Shown one piece after another: positions 53,350-62,319 of a DNA stretch of 64,000 bases. Position 1 is the stretch's first letter. Each line of letters opens with the position of its first letter. Source of the stretch: Ctenosaura bakeri (taxonomy: Eukaryota; Chordata; Lepidosauria; Squamata; Iguanidae); the NCBI GenBank assembly GCA_948474755.1, contig CAOLHI010000056.1, positions 434,001 through 498,000 of the forward strand, read 5' to 3'. A program made the position numbers and the translations under genes. Below the pieces are notes generated by a model that saw only the letters and a program-made list of their open reading frames with translations, did not search any database and was not told where the DNA came from.

Positions 53350-53735
53350 CAGTCAGCCCTCCACATTTTCAGATTTCACTTTTGCAGATTTGATTATTCA
53401 CAGATTATTTGCTGTCACCTCTGCTGCCTCCCTAGGCCATTTTTAATGGGGACTGCAAGCCTTGTGAGACTGAGAAGCTGTGAATGAGGCTTGTAAATCC
53501 CTGTTACAGAAGGTGTGGAGCCGCAATGGATATGGCAATAAGCCCCACCAGCCAGCCACATTGGCCATATGAAGGAACCCTGATGCCTCAAAGGAATCCA
53601 CGGTGTCTTGCATATGGTGATCATACTTTTTTTGTATATTAAGTACGGTTTGGGAGGGCCTAGAGTTATTCACGGTTTCTTCACTTTCACGGGGCTCCTG
53701 TGCCCCTAACCTTAGCGAATGTGGAGGGATTACTT
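53350..53735. mobile_element. Tigger-like element (subtype 1)
   Basis: TA-CAGTCAGCCCTCCACATTT at the left and 'gcgaatgtggagggattact' at the right. The interior (ctgctgcctccctaggcca) matches 24503-24881. Confidence 0.7.
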
Positions 53736-53739
53736 TATG

Positions 53740-54488
53740 CACAAATATACACACATGAAGTTAGACAACAGCTACAGGAGGCTGTGAAATGAACCCATAG
53801 CTTTTGAGAATGTTTCCATGGGAATAGGAATGATGGTCCTATGGCATTTGATGCTAAGACATTTATTTCTTATGCAGTTAAAAAAAATCCCATACTTTCT
53901 TTGGGAAGCTCAAAGTAGCTTCAAAGAGCATCAAGGTGTAGCAAACAAGAACCATGGGAACAGGTGGCGTTCTCCTACCAATAAGAATTATTCCTCCTCT
54001 GTAAACTTTTCCTTCATTTCCCAAATTTCAGAAGATCCCAGCTGTAGAAGACTGGCCTTAGAAACTTCCACTAAGTCCCAGCCTTGCCTTAGAACACAAT
54101 TAGGGATGGGATGAATCCAGAATTTTCCAAATCCAAATCTGGATCCAAATCTCTGGAAGGTTCTGAGAATCCTGGAAACTCATGAATCTTGAATCTTTCA
54201 AATCCTTTTTTTAAAAAGGGTTTAAAAAGCAACTTAAAAAAATTCAACTTTTAAAAACTTTTTTTAAACAGCTTTTCTTTTGAAAAAAACCTCTTTTTGG
54301 TTGGTGGATTTGAAAGATTCGGTTTGCCTATTTTTGCACAGAGATTTGGATTCACGAATATCGAATCTTTGCTGAGGATTTGAAGATTCTAGGATTTGGT
54401 TGGCCCATCTCTAAACACAATATGAGCCCTTCCTGGGGTTTTCCAAAGAATCTGGTGTACTCCTTTAGAACTGGGTCTGCTAGAGCTA
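53740..54488. other. Unclassified sequence with a palindromic AT-rich stretch
   Basis: 54110-54420 contains 'ccaaatctggatccaaatc', 'gatttgaaagattcgg' and A/T runs that pair with each other, suggesting an inverted-repeat element, but no borders are clear. Confidence 0.35.
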
Positions 54489-54491
54489 GTA

Positions 54492-55395
54492 CAGTTGGAC
54501 CTGCACATTTGTGGGTTTCAGTTTCATGGACTTTATTATCGGTATTTGTGAGTTTCTCCAACCCATCTCCCTCCCACCTCAGCTGCTTCTTTTCCAGGGG
54601 AACTTTCCCTCACGGTGGCTCTGGTCAGGCCATGCAGTCCTTTAAAAAACTACGTCCCTTTTTGCACAGCATTTTCCATGCTAAAAGGGTCTGGAGTGTC
54701 GCGCGATTGTGAGGAGCGATCTGCACAATGCACTCACAATTGTGCAACAGTCCAGGGGCCAGCTGGTGCCAATTGCACACCTTTTCATTTTGAGCTAGAA
54801 GCCAAAAATGGTGCGGGATCGCACATTGCTCCTGGGCCCCGCGCACACTTACTGGGCTTGCGGATCCTCTGGAGCCATGCCGGTCGCGCTTCCTGCCCCA
54901 GCGCAGCTTGGGAAACTCCCAGGCTGCATTGCGGAAGGAAGAAGTGGGGCTCTCATGCGAGCAGGCAGTTTGTGTGGAGCCAAAGCACCTCGGACACGAC
55001 AGCCTCTTGCCGGAGGCTACTCATGCGATCCCCACACCCCAGCGCTGGAAGAAGGTAAGGTGCAGAAAGTACCTCTTCCTCCTCCTCCATCAGCTTCTGT
55101 CTGGCCAGCTAAGGATGGATCAAGCCTGATTTCTCAGTACCGCAGACCCTCTCTTGATGCTCCACACACATCCAAGGAAGGAGATGGATGACAAAGACGA
55201 AATATAGGGCCACCAAGCGAACCCACCCCTTTCCCCTCTCCTTTCTCTGATCTGGTTTGGACCTTAGGTGCCCATTCCTGCAACCATGCCTCGACCCCCT
55301 TCCTCAGACATCCATGCACAATTTTGATATTTGCAATTTCTTCTCTTTTGCATGGATGCTGTACCCCAACCCTCGCAAATGTGGAGGGCCTATTG
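54492..55395 (+). mobile_element. Tigger-like element (subtype 2), split by family B
   Basis: TA-CAGTTGGACCTGCACATTTG at the left, 'cgcaaatgtggagggcctattg'-TA at the right: the ends are complementary over about 20 bases. A family B element occupies 54654-55070. Its own length is about 487 bp. Confidence 0.75.
54654..55070. mobile_element. Family B MITE, 417 bp, inside a Tigger-like element
   Basis: GTCCCTTTTTGCACAGC ... AAGGTGCAGAAAGT with flanks ACTAC and ACCTC (3 of 5). It shares 'cccaggctgca-tgcggaagga' with 38513-38535. Confidence 0.75.
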
Positions 55396-55397
55396 TA

Positions 55398-55778
55398 CAT
55401 ATAATCCGCCCCACACATTAAGGTCCTCTGGGAGGAATTTACTGCAGCCAATCAGAACTAGGTTGGCTGCGGTTACCCAGAGGACCTTCTCTTCTATCGC
55501 TCCCAAGTTATGGAATGGCCTGCCGGAAGAGACCCGGCATATTACCAGTCTTGACTGCTTTAAAAAAGCAGTCAAGACTGTCCTCTTCCGACAGGCCTTC
55601 CCAGACTAGTGCTCCACCGCCTCCCACCAACTGTCCTCTTGTTCTTAATAGTTAATGTGTTTTAGGGGGTTTTAGATGGGTTGGTGGGTGGGGAGGATGG
55701 GTTATGTTTTAATTGCTTTTAATGTATTTGATGTACTGTTGTAGTACCACCTCCATCTGTCAGGAGAGGCAGGATATA

Positions 55779-55780
<2 letters not shown>
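55398..55780 (+). mobile_element. L2-type LINE 3' end
   Basis: The translation includes RTRLAAVTQRTFSSIAPKLW and NGLPEETR, FKKAVKTVLFRQAF, the conserved C-terminus of L2-group LINE proteins (RAFS-AAP-LWN-LP-E-R, F-K-LKT-LFR-AF). The 3' UTR ends 'aggcaggatataaat' and runs into an (AAT)n array. 5'-truncated. Confidence 0.85.
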
Positions 55781-55835
<55 letters not shown>

Positions 55836-55836
55836 T
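55781..55836. repeat. (AAT)n microsatellite at the L2 tail
   Basis: About 18 AAT units directly after the L2 3' end, probably grown from its short terminal repeats. Confidence 0.95.
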
Positions 55837-56056
55837 TGATGCTTCACAAACTAAAATAACAAAAAGACTGCAAGAGCTGAGAAAGGCTTCACTCTCATCC
55901 TTACAAAACATATTTTCCTCAACTATAGAACACAGAGAAATGTCTCTCAAGTAGACCTTCAGCCTTGGGCAGATGATTGCATGCCTCAAGGGATAGAAAT
56001 GGGTCTGTCAAGGCTAGGTCAGGTTGCTGGATCAGGGCAACAATCTGAGACCTAGG

Positions 56057-56256
56057 GCCCTTCCTCATTACAGTGTTATAGTGCTATTATTCCACTTTCA
56101 ACATCCTGTGGAATCCTGGGGTTTGCAGTTTAGGGAGGGGCCTTTAGGATTCTTAACCAGAGAGCTCTTTGGCCTCAGGAAACTACAAACCCCAGAATTC
56201 CACGGGATGTTGAAAGTGGAATAATAGCACTAGAACAATCTAGTGCAGAAAAGCCC
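56057..56256. mobile_element. Family A MITE, 200 bp
   Basis: GCCCTTCCTCATTACAG ... CTAGTGCAGAAAAGCCC with flanks CTAGG and CTAGA. Asymmetric centre. Confidence 0.9.
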
Positions 56257-56733
56257 CTAGAGGCATACTCTTTGTGATGTCATAGAAGGCAGGCCCTGGG
56301 GAGATTATGGTGATGTTACGAGGGGCAGCCCCCAAAAGTGTCATGAATCATGGCACATTCACAGTTGTCATTAAAAAACAATGAAGGAAGAGATTGTAGA
56401 TCAGGGGTTGGCTCTTCTGTGCGTTGGGATACAATAAATGGATGTTTCCATCCCCTCATACAAACAAGATCCATAATTTTCTATTATGGTGTCTGTTAAT
56501 GTAATTTTCTACCTAGCAGAGGCACTGAGAGACCCTGTTAGTAAATTGCAAAGATGTGTAATGAGATACCGACAAGTCTGTCTAATGCTCAACTAAAAGG
56601 TTAAATTACTTCAAAAGCTGCAAATTTGGGGATAGAAGGGGGGGGAAAGCTTTTTTAAGGGGGCAGAATTCTAATTTGGTAGGAAATGCTCTCTTTTTGC
56701 TACCCTCCAATAGGAGCCTTGAATGACAGGACA
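56257..56733. other. Repeat-poor sequence
   Basis: No gene. 56480-56640 is AT-rich without repeat signature. Confidence 0.3.
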
Positions 56734-56738
56734 CTAAT

Positions 56739-56919
56739 GCCATTTCCACACTAGTCTGTTATAGCGCGATGATTCCACTTTCAACATCCTTGGGAATCCT
56801 GGGGTTTGCAGTTTCGGGAGGAGCCGGCTGGCCCCTCCCGAAACCGCAAACCCCAGGATTCCCAAGGATGTTGAAAGTGGAATCATCGTGCTATAACAGG
56901 CTAGTGAAACAGAAATGGC
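56739..56919. mobile_element. Family A MITE, 181 bp, palindromic type
   Basis: GCCATTTCCACACTAGTC ... GGCTAGTGAAACAGAAATGGC, meeting at 'gaggagccggctggcccctc'. Flanks CTAAT and CTAAA. Confidence 0.92.
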
Positions 56920-57268
56920 CTAAATAGTATCCCTTTTCTTGTGAAACAGTTCTTCCAAAATTTTCTGGAGGAGAAAAATTATCTTCTGTTGACAAAGTGA
57001 CTGCAAGGAGGGGACCATTTTAGCCTTCCTAGAAATCCTAGTGCATATGAGAGCACTTGCAGAGAAAGCCCTGTCTTGTATTCCTTGTATTCGCAGGAGC
57101 GATGGTGTTAAGGGAAGTGCCTCCCCTATATAAAGAGCAGACTTATATGGGCAGCTGGGATTAACTGAGGCCCTCCTAGATCTTGGAGAAGTTACATTTT
57201 TGGAGTATAGCTCTAACCCCACCCCCGGTTGCTTGGCCATGCTGGCTGAGGGATTTTGGGAGATTTAG

Positions 57269-57475
57269 GCCATTTCCACACTAGCCTGTTATAGCGCTGT
57301 TATTCCACTTTCAACATCCTATGGAATCCTGGGGTTTGCAGTTTAGGGAGCAGCCTTTGAGGGCTGAGGGTGTGTGATGTGCCTTTGAGGCCACTCCCTA
57401 AACTGCAAACCCCAGGATTGCATCGGATGTTGAAAATGGAATAATAGCACTATAACAGGCTAGTGTGGAAATGGC
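57269..57475. mobile_element. Family A MITE, 207 bp
   Basis: GCCATTTCCACACTAGCC ... GGCTAGTGTGGAAATGGC. The centre carries a short insertion 'gggctgagggtgtgtgatgtgc' resembling SINE sequence. Flanks TTTAG and TCCAA do not match. Confidence 0.88.
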
Positions 57476-57479
57476 TCCA

Positions 57480-58110
57480 AGTCCAGAAAAGGACTTTTTC
57501 CATGTTCTTGTCCATTCTGGCTCTGGCAGGGTCTGATCTGACCCTTGGTTTCAGCTCAGCCTTCCAGATCAGATTCGCTGGTGCAGCTCTGGGCAGCTGC
57601 CTGCTGTTCAAGATCAGACTTGGCAGGGGGGTGCTTACAGATGAAGAACCATTAGCTGCTGAAATCAAACAGAATGAAACTGAGACTTCATCTTTTCTTC
57701 ACTAGCAAATGTTTTTCAGGTATGAGAAAAAGAGAAAAGAATTGTTGGGAAAAACAGGTACTGAAGTCCTACATCGTGGTGACAGGGCTTAACTTTATTC
57801 CCATTCTGGCCTCAATCCTGTTATTATTTCCAAATTACAGCCACAGGACCAGTGGGATTTACCAATGTGCTGGCTTCTCATTGAACAATTGAATAATTGT
57901 ACTAACTAATTGATTAGACTTTAAATTAATTATCAATTTATATATGTGTGTCTGTATTTCCCTATATATGTGTGTGTGTGTATAAACATAAAATCTCCTG
58001 ACTTTCTCTGTGGACAAGATGCAATTGGGAGTTGCCAACAGGATTCCAGCCAGTGGTATGCAGAGATTGTACGACATGGCCTTACTTGCACAACCAAATG
58101 CATAACCAAA
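57480..58110. other. Unclassified sequence
   Basis: A TATGTGTGTGTGTG patch lies at about 57960-57983. 58020-58060 ('ccaacaggattccagcc') resembles the end of minus-strand repeat X. No gene. Confidence 0.35.
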
Positions 58111-58113
58111 TAC

Positions 58114-58523
58114 ACTTGGTCCTCCATATTGTGTGTTTGTGGGAAGGGGGCTGAGCATGGGTGGGGAAAGTGGACACCCAACTTCTAAACCAGGTCAGGG
58201 AAAAGAGATGGTTGGCGTGGTGGTCCCCTACTTCCTCTCTCTTGCCCATCTCCTTTCTTGGATATATGGAGAGCTTTGGGAGAAGGCTTGTGGTCCTGAG
58301 AAATCAGGTTTTGGGCTGTCCTTGGCTGGCCAGGCAGTGGCTGGTGGAGAAGGAGGAGGAGGAGGACTGGAGGGAAGTTTTTTAAGAGCTGGGCAGTCTG
58401 ATTGGAGCCACCAAGAGGGAAAGTTGCCCCCCGAAAGTAGTACTTGAGGTGGAGGAGCAGGGATTGGAGAAACAAATAATCAAATCCATGAATGTCAAAC
58501 TTGCAAATGTGGAGGGCCGAATG
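58114..58523 (-). mobile_element. Tigger-like element (subtype 2)
   Basis: TA-CACTTGGTCCTCCATATTG at the left and 'gcaaatgtggagggccgaatg'-TA at the right, the reverse orientation of 54492-55395. Confidence 0.7.
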
Positions 58524-58527
58524 TATG

Positions 58528-58745
58528 CATGCCCATCATGCAGCCATGCACATTACAAGTGCCTATCAGGTATAACATGTACAGTGCTAATGCATGTTCG
58601 TGACCTCTGTGTGATCAGGCGCATAAGCAACTCCGCTAATGCAACCTTGAACTGAATACTAATGTGTTCTGTAGTGGGTAGCAATGTCCAATAGCTTTCG
58701 TAAGTGAACTTAAGCATGCATAAAGCACCAACAAGATTCCAGCCA
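58528..58745 (-). repeat. TGCA-rich repeat X
   Basis: 'gcgcataagcaactccgc', 'accttgaactgaatac', 'gcaatgtccaatagctttcg', 'caccaacaagattccagcc': complements of the plus-strand order. Confidence 0.65.
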
Positions 58746-59353
58746 GAAGGGTTCCAGTGTGAAGATGGGACAGTGGGGCTGCTCACAAAATTCTGCAAAT
58801 GAAGGAGAGAGATTGTGCAATCAAGGGCCAAAATCCTACATCACCACAGCACAGAGTGAAAATCTGTTGGGGCAGTTCAGGGTAGGAGAATAACAACATG
58901 GTGCAAGACATGTTCAGGAAGGGGTCCAGTTGCACCATGCAATAAGAGGAATACCTTTGCAAGCTGTAAATCTAGGCTCCATCTGAATTTGTACTGCAGC
59001 TACACCAGAGGTGAAGAAACTTCAACTCATCCAGCAGTAAAGAACTGTGGTAACGTTGTCCAAAAGAGCTGGAGAACTGATAGTTCCCTGCCCTCACTGT
59101 ACCACATATGATCAGGGCCAGGAAATGATCAGAAAGCAGAAACAGAGCTTTACAAAGCTACGTTTTTTGGACTATAGATCCCATTGTTACAAGGCCATAC
59201 ACCCCCACTCCATGATATGGTTTAATTGGCAAATATTGAATTGGCATAAATTATAAATCATATCCTGCTATGGCTTGGATGCTTGCTGGCAAAGAGGAAC
59301 TAGCTGCACGTGTGCGTTGCAAAACTAGGTCAGATTGGGGTCTCAGGGCATGG
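58746..59353. other. Unclassified sequence
   Basis: No gene or assignable repeat. Confidence 0.3.
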
Positions 59354-59358
59354 CTAAG

Positions 59359-59786
59359 GCCCTTTTTGCACCTTGCCTTTTCGTGGCGCTGGGGTGCGGG
59401 GATCACATGAGCAGCCTCTTGTGAGAGGCTCTCGTGTCGCCGCTGCTTCAGCTCCGCAGCCACTGCCTGCTAGCAAACAGGCAGCATGAGGGCTGCTCCT
59501 CTTCCTTCTGCAGCACAGCCTGGGATTTTCCCAGGCTGCGCTGGGGCAGGAAGTGTGAGCGCCATGGCTCCGGAGGCTCCGCACGCACGGTAAGTGCACA
59601 CGGGCCCTGGAGCGATGCACAATCGTGCATCATTTTCAGCTAGAAGCTGAAAATGAAATAGTGCACAATCAATGCCTGCTGGCCCTGGCAGCATTGTGCA
59701 ATTGTAAGGACATCATGTGGATGGCTCCTCGCAATCGCGCGATACTCCAGAGGCCCTTCGCATGGTGAATGCTGTGTGAAAAGGGC
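59359..59786. mobile_element. Family B MITE, 428 bp, first of a head-to-head pair
   Basis: GCCCTTTTTGCACC ... GCTGTGTGAAAAGGGC. The interior words (gctgcttcagctccgcagcc, cccaggctgcgctggggcagg) match 38500-38600. Flanks CTAAG and GTATA do not match. Confidence 0.78.
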
Positions 59787-59808
59787 GTATAATTTACAAT
59801 TTATGATT

Positions 59809-59955
59809 TACACCCTTTTCGCACGGCATTCACCATGCTAGCAGGCAGCGGCTGCGGAGCTGAAGCAGCGGGAACACGGAGCCTCTTGCAAGAGGCTGCT
59901 CATGCGATCCGTGCACCCCAGCACTGCAAAAAGGTAAGGTGCGAAAAGGATCATA
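59809..59955. mobile_element. Family B element, short copy, inverted to its neighbour
   Basis: 'acccttttcgcacggcattcacc' at the left is the reverse complement of the right end of the previous element, and 'aaggtgcgaaaaggat' closes it. The two ends face each other across 22 bp. Confidence 0.7.
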
Positions 59956-60090
59956 GTCAGGGCAGCTGTGGTGATAATGGACTTGCAAATGTCCCCTAAT
60001 GATTTGACCTTTAGAAACAATAGCATTCAAAACTGCTTCCACAGAAGAACTGATTGTCTTCAACCCTCTCCCTTTGTCCAGTGAAACTTT

Positions 60091-60335
60091 CCTATTTATT
60101 TATTTATTTATTTATTTGTATCCCGCCTCTCCATATGGATCGAGGTGGTGAACAACTTACAAATAGCATGTATTTCAAAACATTTCTATACATACCCCCA
60201 ACAAGCTGGGTACTCATTTTAACGACCTGCGAAAGGATGGAAGGCTGAGCCAACCTTGGAGCCCAGCAGGATCGAACTTACAACCTTGTGGCTTGCAGTA
60301 CTGGCATTTAACCACTGCGCCACCAGGGCTCCTTA
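60091..60335 (-). mobile_element. tRNA-SINE with L2-like tail
   Basis: The minus strand starts with a tRNA-like head (gccctggtggcgcagtggtt, then 'gttcgatcctgctggg' as box B) and ends 'ggagaggcgggatacaaat' followed by (AAAT)n. That ending resembles the L2 3' end at 55755-55780, so L2 is the likely retrotransposition partner. Full length, about 245 bp. Confidence 0.8.
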
Positions 60336-60343
60336 TCTCCTCT

Positions 60344-61331
60344 TGTCTGTCCCACCATTAAGAAGTTATCATGATTCCCATCAGTCCTTTATCACCTAAT
60401 GTTAAGACCATTAATTTGTTCTGGATCCCATTGTCTACACTGCCTGAGAGCCATTAACACCTTTCCTCTCAGAGCAGTAAAAGAGTACTTAAACCCTGGC
60501 TCTGAGCCAGATAGTTCATAGTACGTTGGCATACTAGCCATCACTCTGCCAGTTTTATTCCCATTCTGTACTACCCTCGGACCTTTGGTCTGAGCCATAT
60601 CACTTTGGCCCTTTCCGCAACTCACCTATTTTCAGCGCTGGGGTGCGGTGCTCGCATGAGCAGACTCCGGAGAGAGGCTCTCGCTTCCCTGCTTCTTTGG
60701 CTCCGCATGAGCTTCCTGCTTGTGCGAGAGCCCCACTACTTCCTTTCGCAGTGCAGGAAGTGCAACAGGCCCGACTCCCGAGGCTCCGCATGCAAGGTAA
60801 GTGCGCACGGGGCCCCAGAGTGATGCGTGACCATGTAGCATTTTTGACTTCAAGCCAAAAATGAAAAAATATGTGAGCAGTCCCTGCCGGGCCCTGGAGC
60901 GTCACACAAATGTGCGTGTGTCGTGTGGACCGCTCCTCACATGTGCACAATGCTCAAGGGACCCTTTCGCATCGAAAATGCTGTGTGAAAAGGGCCTTTG
61001 TCTCTTCACTTCTGGATAGGTAAACATCACCCATGTCACCCTAAACTCTCACTATCCAAACTTTTCTTCCCTTTTCATTCAGCTAGGCTTGCCTGATTGC
61101 GAGACTGCTTGGATCTTGTGTGTGTGATTGTTAATTTCCCCAATAAAACAAATATTCATTGAATCTCCAGCTAGCGTTCCTGCTTGAGTACCAGTGTACA
61201 CAGGTGTAAAAGATCCTGCTAGGTTAGCCCCCTCTCACAGGCCTCCCCTTTGAGCTAATATTCCCCACTGTTCCACAGAGGCATTGGCATCACCAGTGGG
61301 ACCCTTGAGTCACCCACATTTCGAGGTAACA
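60344..61331 (+). mobile_element. Divergent solo LTR, split by family B
   Basis: The right part (61000-61331) follows the 870-bp LTR family: 'ccccaataaaac', 'gtgtaaaagatcctgctagg', 'ccctctcacaggc', and ends 'gaggtaaca'. Upstream of the family B element an 'agagtacttaaaccctggctct' word looks like a promoter/R region. The left border (TGTCTGTCCC at 60344) is a guess and no 4-bp duplication was found. No internal genes. Confidence 0.5.
60608..60995. mobile_element. Family B MITE, 388 bp
   Basis: GCCCTTTCCGCAACTCACC ... GCTGTGTGAAAAGGGC with exact CTTTG flanks (60603-60607, 60996-61000). Same subtype as 49537-49955. Confidence 0.93.
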
Positions 61332-61439
61332 CCACAATCTCCCAGCCAGAATGCCTACGCTGGCTAGAGGATTGTAATTTTTCCAGATTCTGGGTGGGAA
61401 AAAAAAAGTTCTTTTATGTATAAAGTAAAAAAAGAGTAT

Positions 61440-61905
61440 GAGGATATTGTAGTCAAGAAATCAGAAGAAGAGCGGGGCTTGGAAGAGCAGCTGTGAAGGA
61501 ACTAGATAAGATCCTCAAATGTAAAGACTGAATTGATTGAATACTAAAGTCAAGATTGTCTATGGCCTTTTCCGCACTACGCTCTTATAGCGTGATGATT
61601 CCACTTTCAACATCCTGTGGAATCCTGGAGTTTGCAGTTTCGGGAGGGGCCGCCCGGCTCCTCCCGAAACTGCAAACTCCAGGATTCCAGAGGATGTTGA
61701 AAGTGGAATCATCGCGCTATAAGAGTGTAGTGCGGAAAAGCCCTATGTCATCATATTTCCAGTTTCTACATATGGTTGTAAAAGCTGGGAAGTGAAGAGA
61801 GCTGGCTGGAAGAAAATTGACTCCTTTGCAATGTGGTGTTGGAGAAGAGTTCTGTGAGTACCATGGTCTCCCCAAAAGACCATTAAATAGGTTCAAGAGC
61901 AAATC
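61440..61905 (+). mobile_element. RTE/BovB-type LINE coding remnant, split by MITE
   Basis: After the MITE the plus strand gives VSTYGCKSWEVKRAGWKK and DSFAMWCWRRVL, VPWSPK: the RTE/BovB pattern YGCESW-VKKAE-R-IDAFELWCWRR-LRVPWTA. Before it 'VVKELDKILKCKD' may be the upstream part. Stops and frameshifts present. Confidence 0.82.
61565..61742. mobile_element. Family A MITE, 178 bp palindromic, inside BovB
   Basis: GCCTTTTCCGCACTACGC ... GTAGTGCGGAAAAGCC with exact CTATG flanks (61560-61564, 61743-61747). The arms are almost identical over the whole element, meeting at 'gggccgcccggctcc', which suggests a fairly young copy. Confidence 0.95.
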
Positions 61906-61907
61906 AG

Positions 61908-61985
61908 GCCTTTGGCGCAGTGGTTAAATGCCAGTACTGCAAGCCACAAGGTTGTGAGTTCGATCCTGCTGGGCTCCAAGGTTGA
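61908..61985 (+). mobile_element. tRNA-SINE (L2-tailed type), head only
   Basis: 'cctttggcgcagtggttaaatgcc' and 'gttgtgagttcgatcctgctggg' match the SINE at 60091-60335. It breaks off where a family A fragment begins. Confidence 0.8.
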
Positions 61986-62075
61986 CTCAGCCCCTCCCAA
62001 AACCGCAAACCCCAGGATTCCATAGGATGTTGAAAGTGGAATAATAGCGCTATAACAGTCTACTGCGGAAATGGC
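61986..62075. mobile_element. Family A MITE, right half only
   Basis: 'cccctcccaaaaccgcaaacc' through 'tctactgcggaaatggc'. The left half is absent at the SINE junction. Confidence 0.85.
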
Positions 62076-62119
62076 TTCTGATACGAATGTAATAGTATTT
62101 TATTATGCAACATGCTGCT

Positions 62120-62275
62120 TTTATAAAACATAAAGGCAGAAAAACCCTAATTTTTTATCTATGCACAATGCACATTTGTACAGAATAGTACAGCATGCAA
62201 AATTCCTAAAATGCCCAACATCCCTAGGGGAACTTGTGCATGTGCAAGACACCGACAAGATTTTGGTCCTAATTT
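62120..62275 (-). repeat. TGCA-rich repeat X, fragment
   Basis: 'atgcacaatgcacatttgtac', 'aatgcccaacatccctagggg', 'acttgtgcatgtgcaagacacc', 'gacaagattttgg'. Confidence 0.5.
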
Positions 62276-62295
62276 GAGCTCTTTGAAAGAGGAAT

Positions 62296-62314
62296 GGTGT
62301 GTGTGTGTGTGTGT
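62296..62314. repeat. (GT)n microsatellite
   Basis: Nine to ten GT units. Confidence 0.9.
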
Positions 62315-62319
62315 AAATC

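Noticed and set aside
4299..61747. Assigning the MITEs to PIF/Harbinger from a TWA duplication
   Set aside because: The central three bases include TGT, TTT, ATG and TAT as well as ATA, so the TWA rule fails; superfamily left open.
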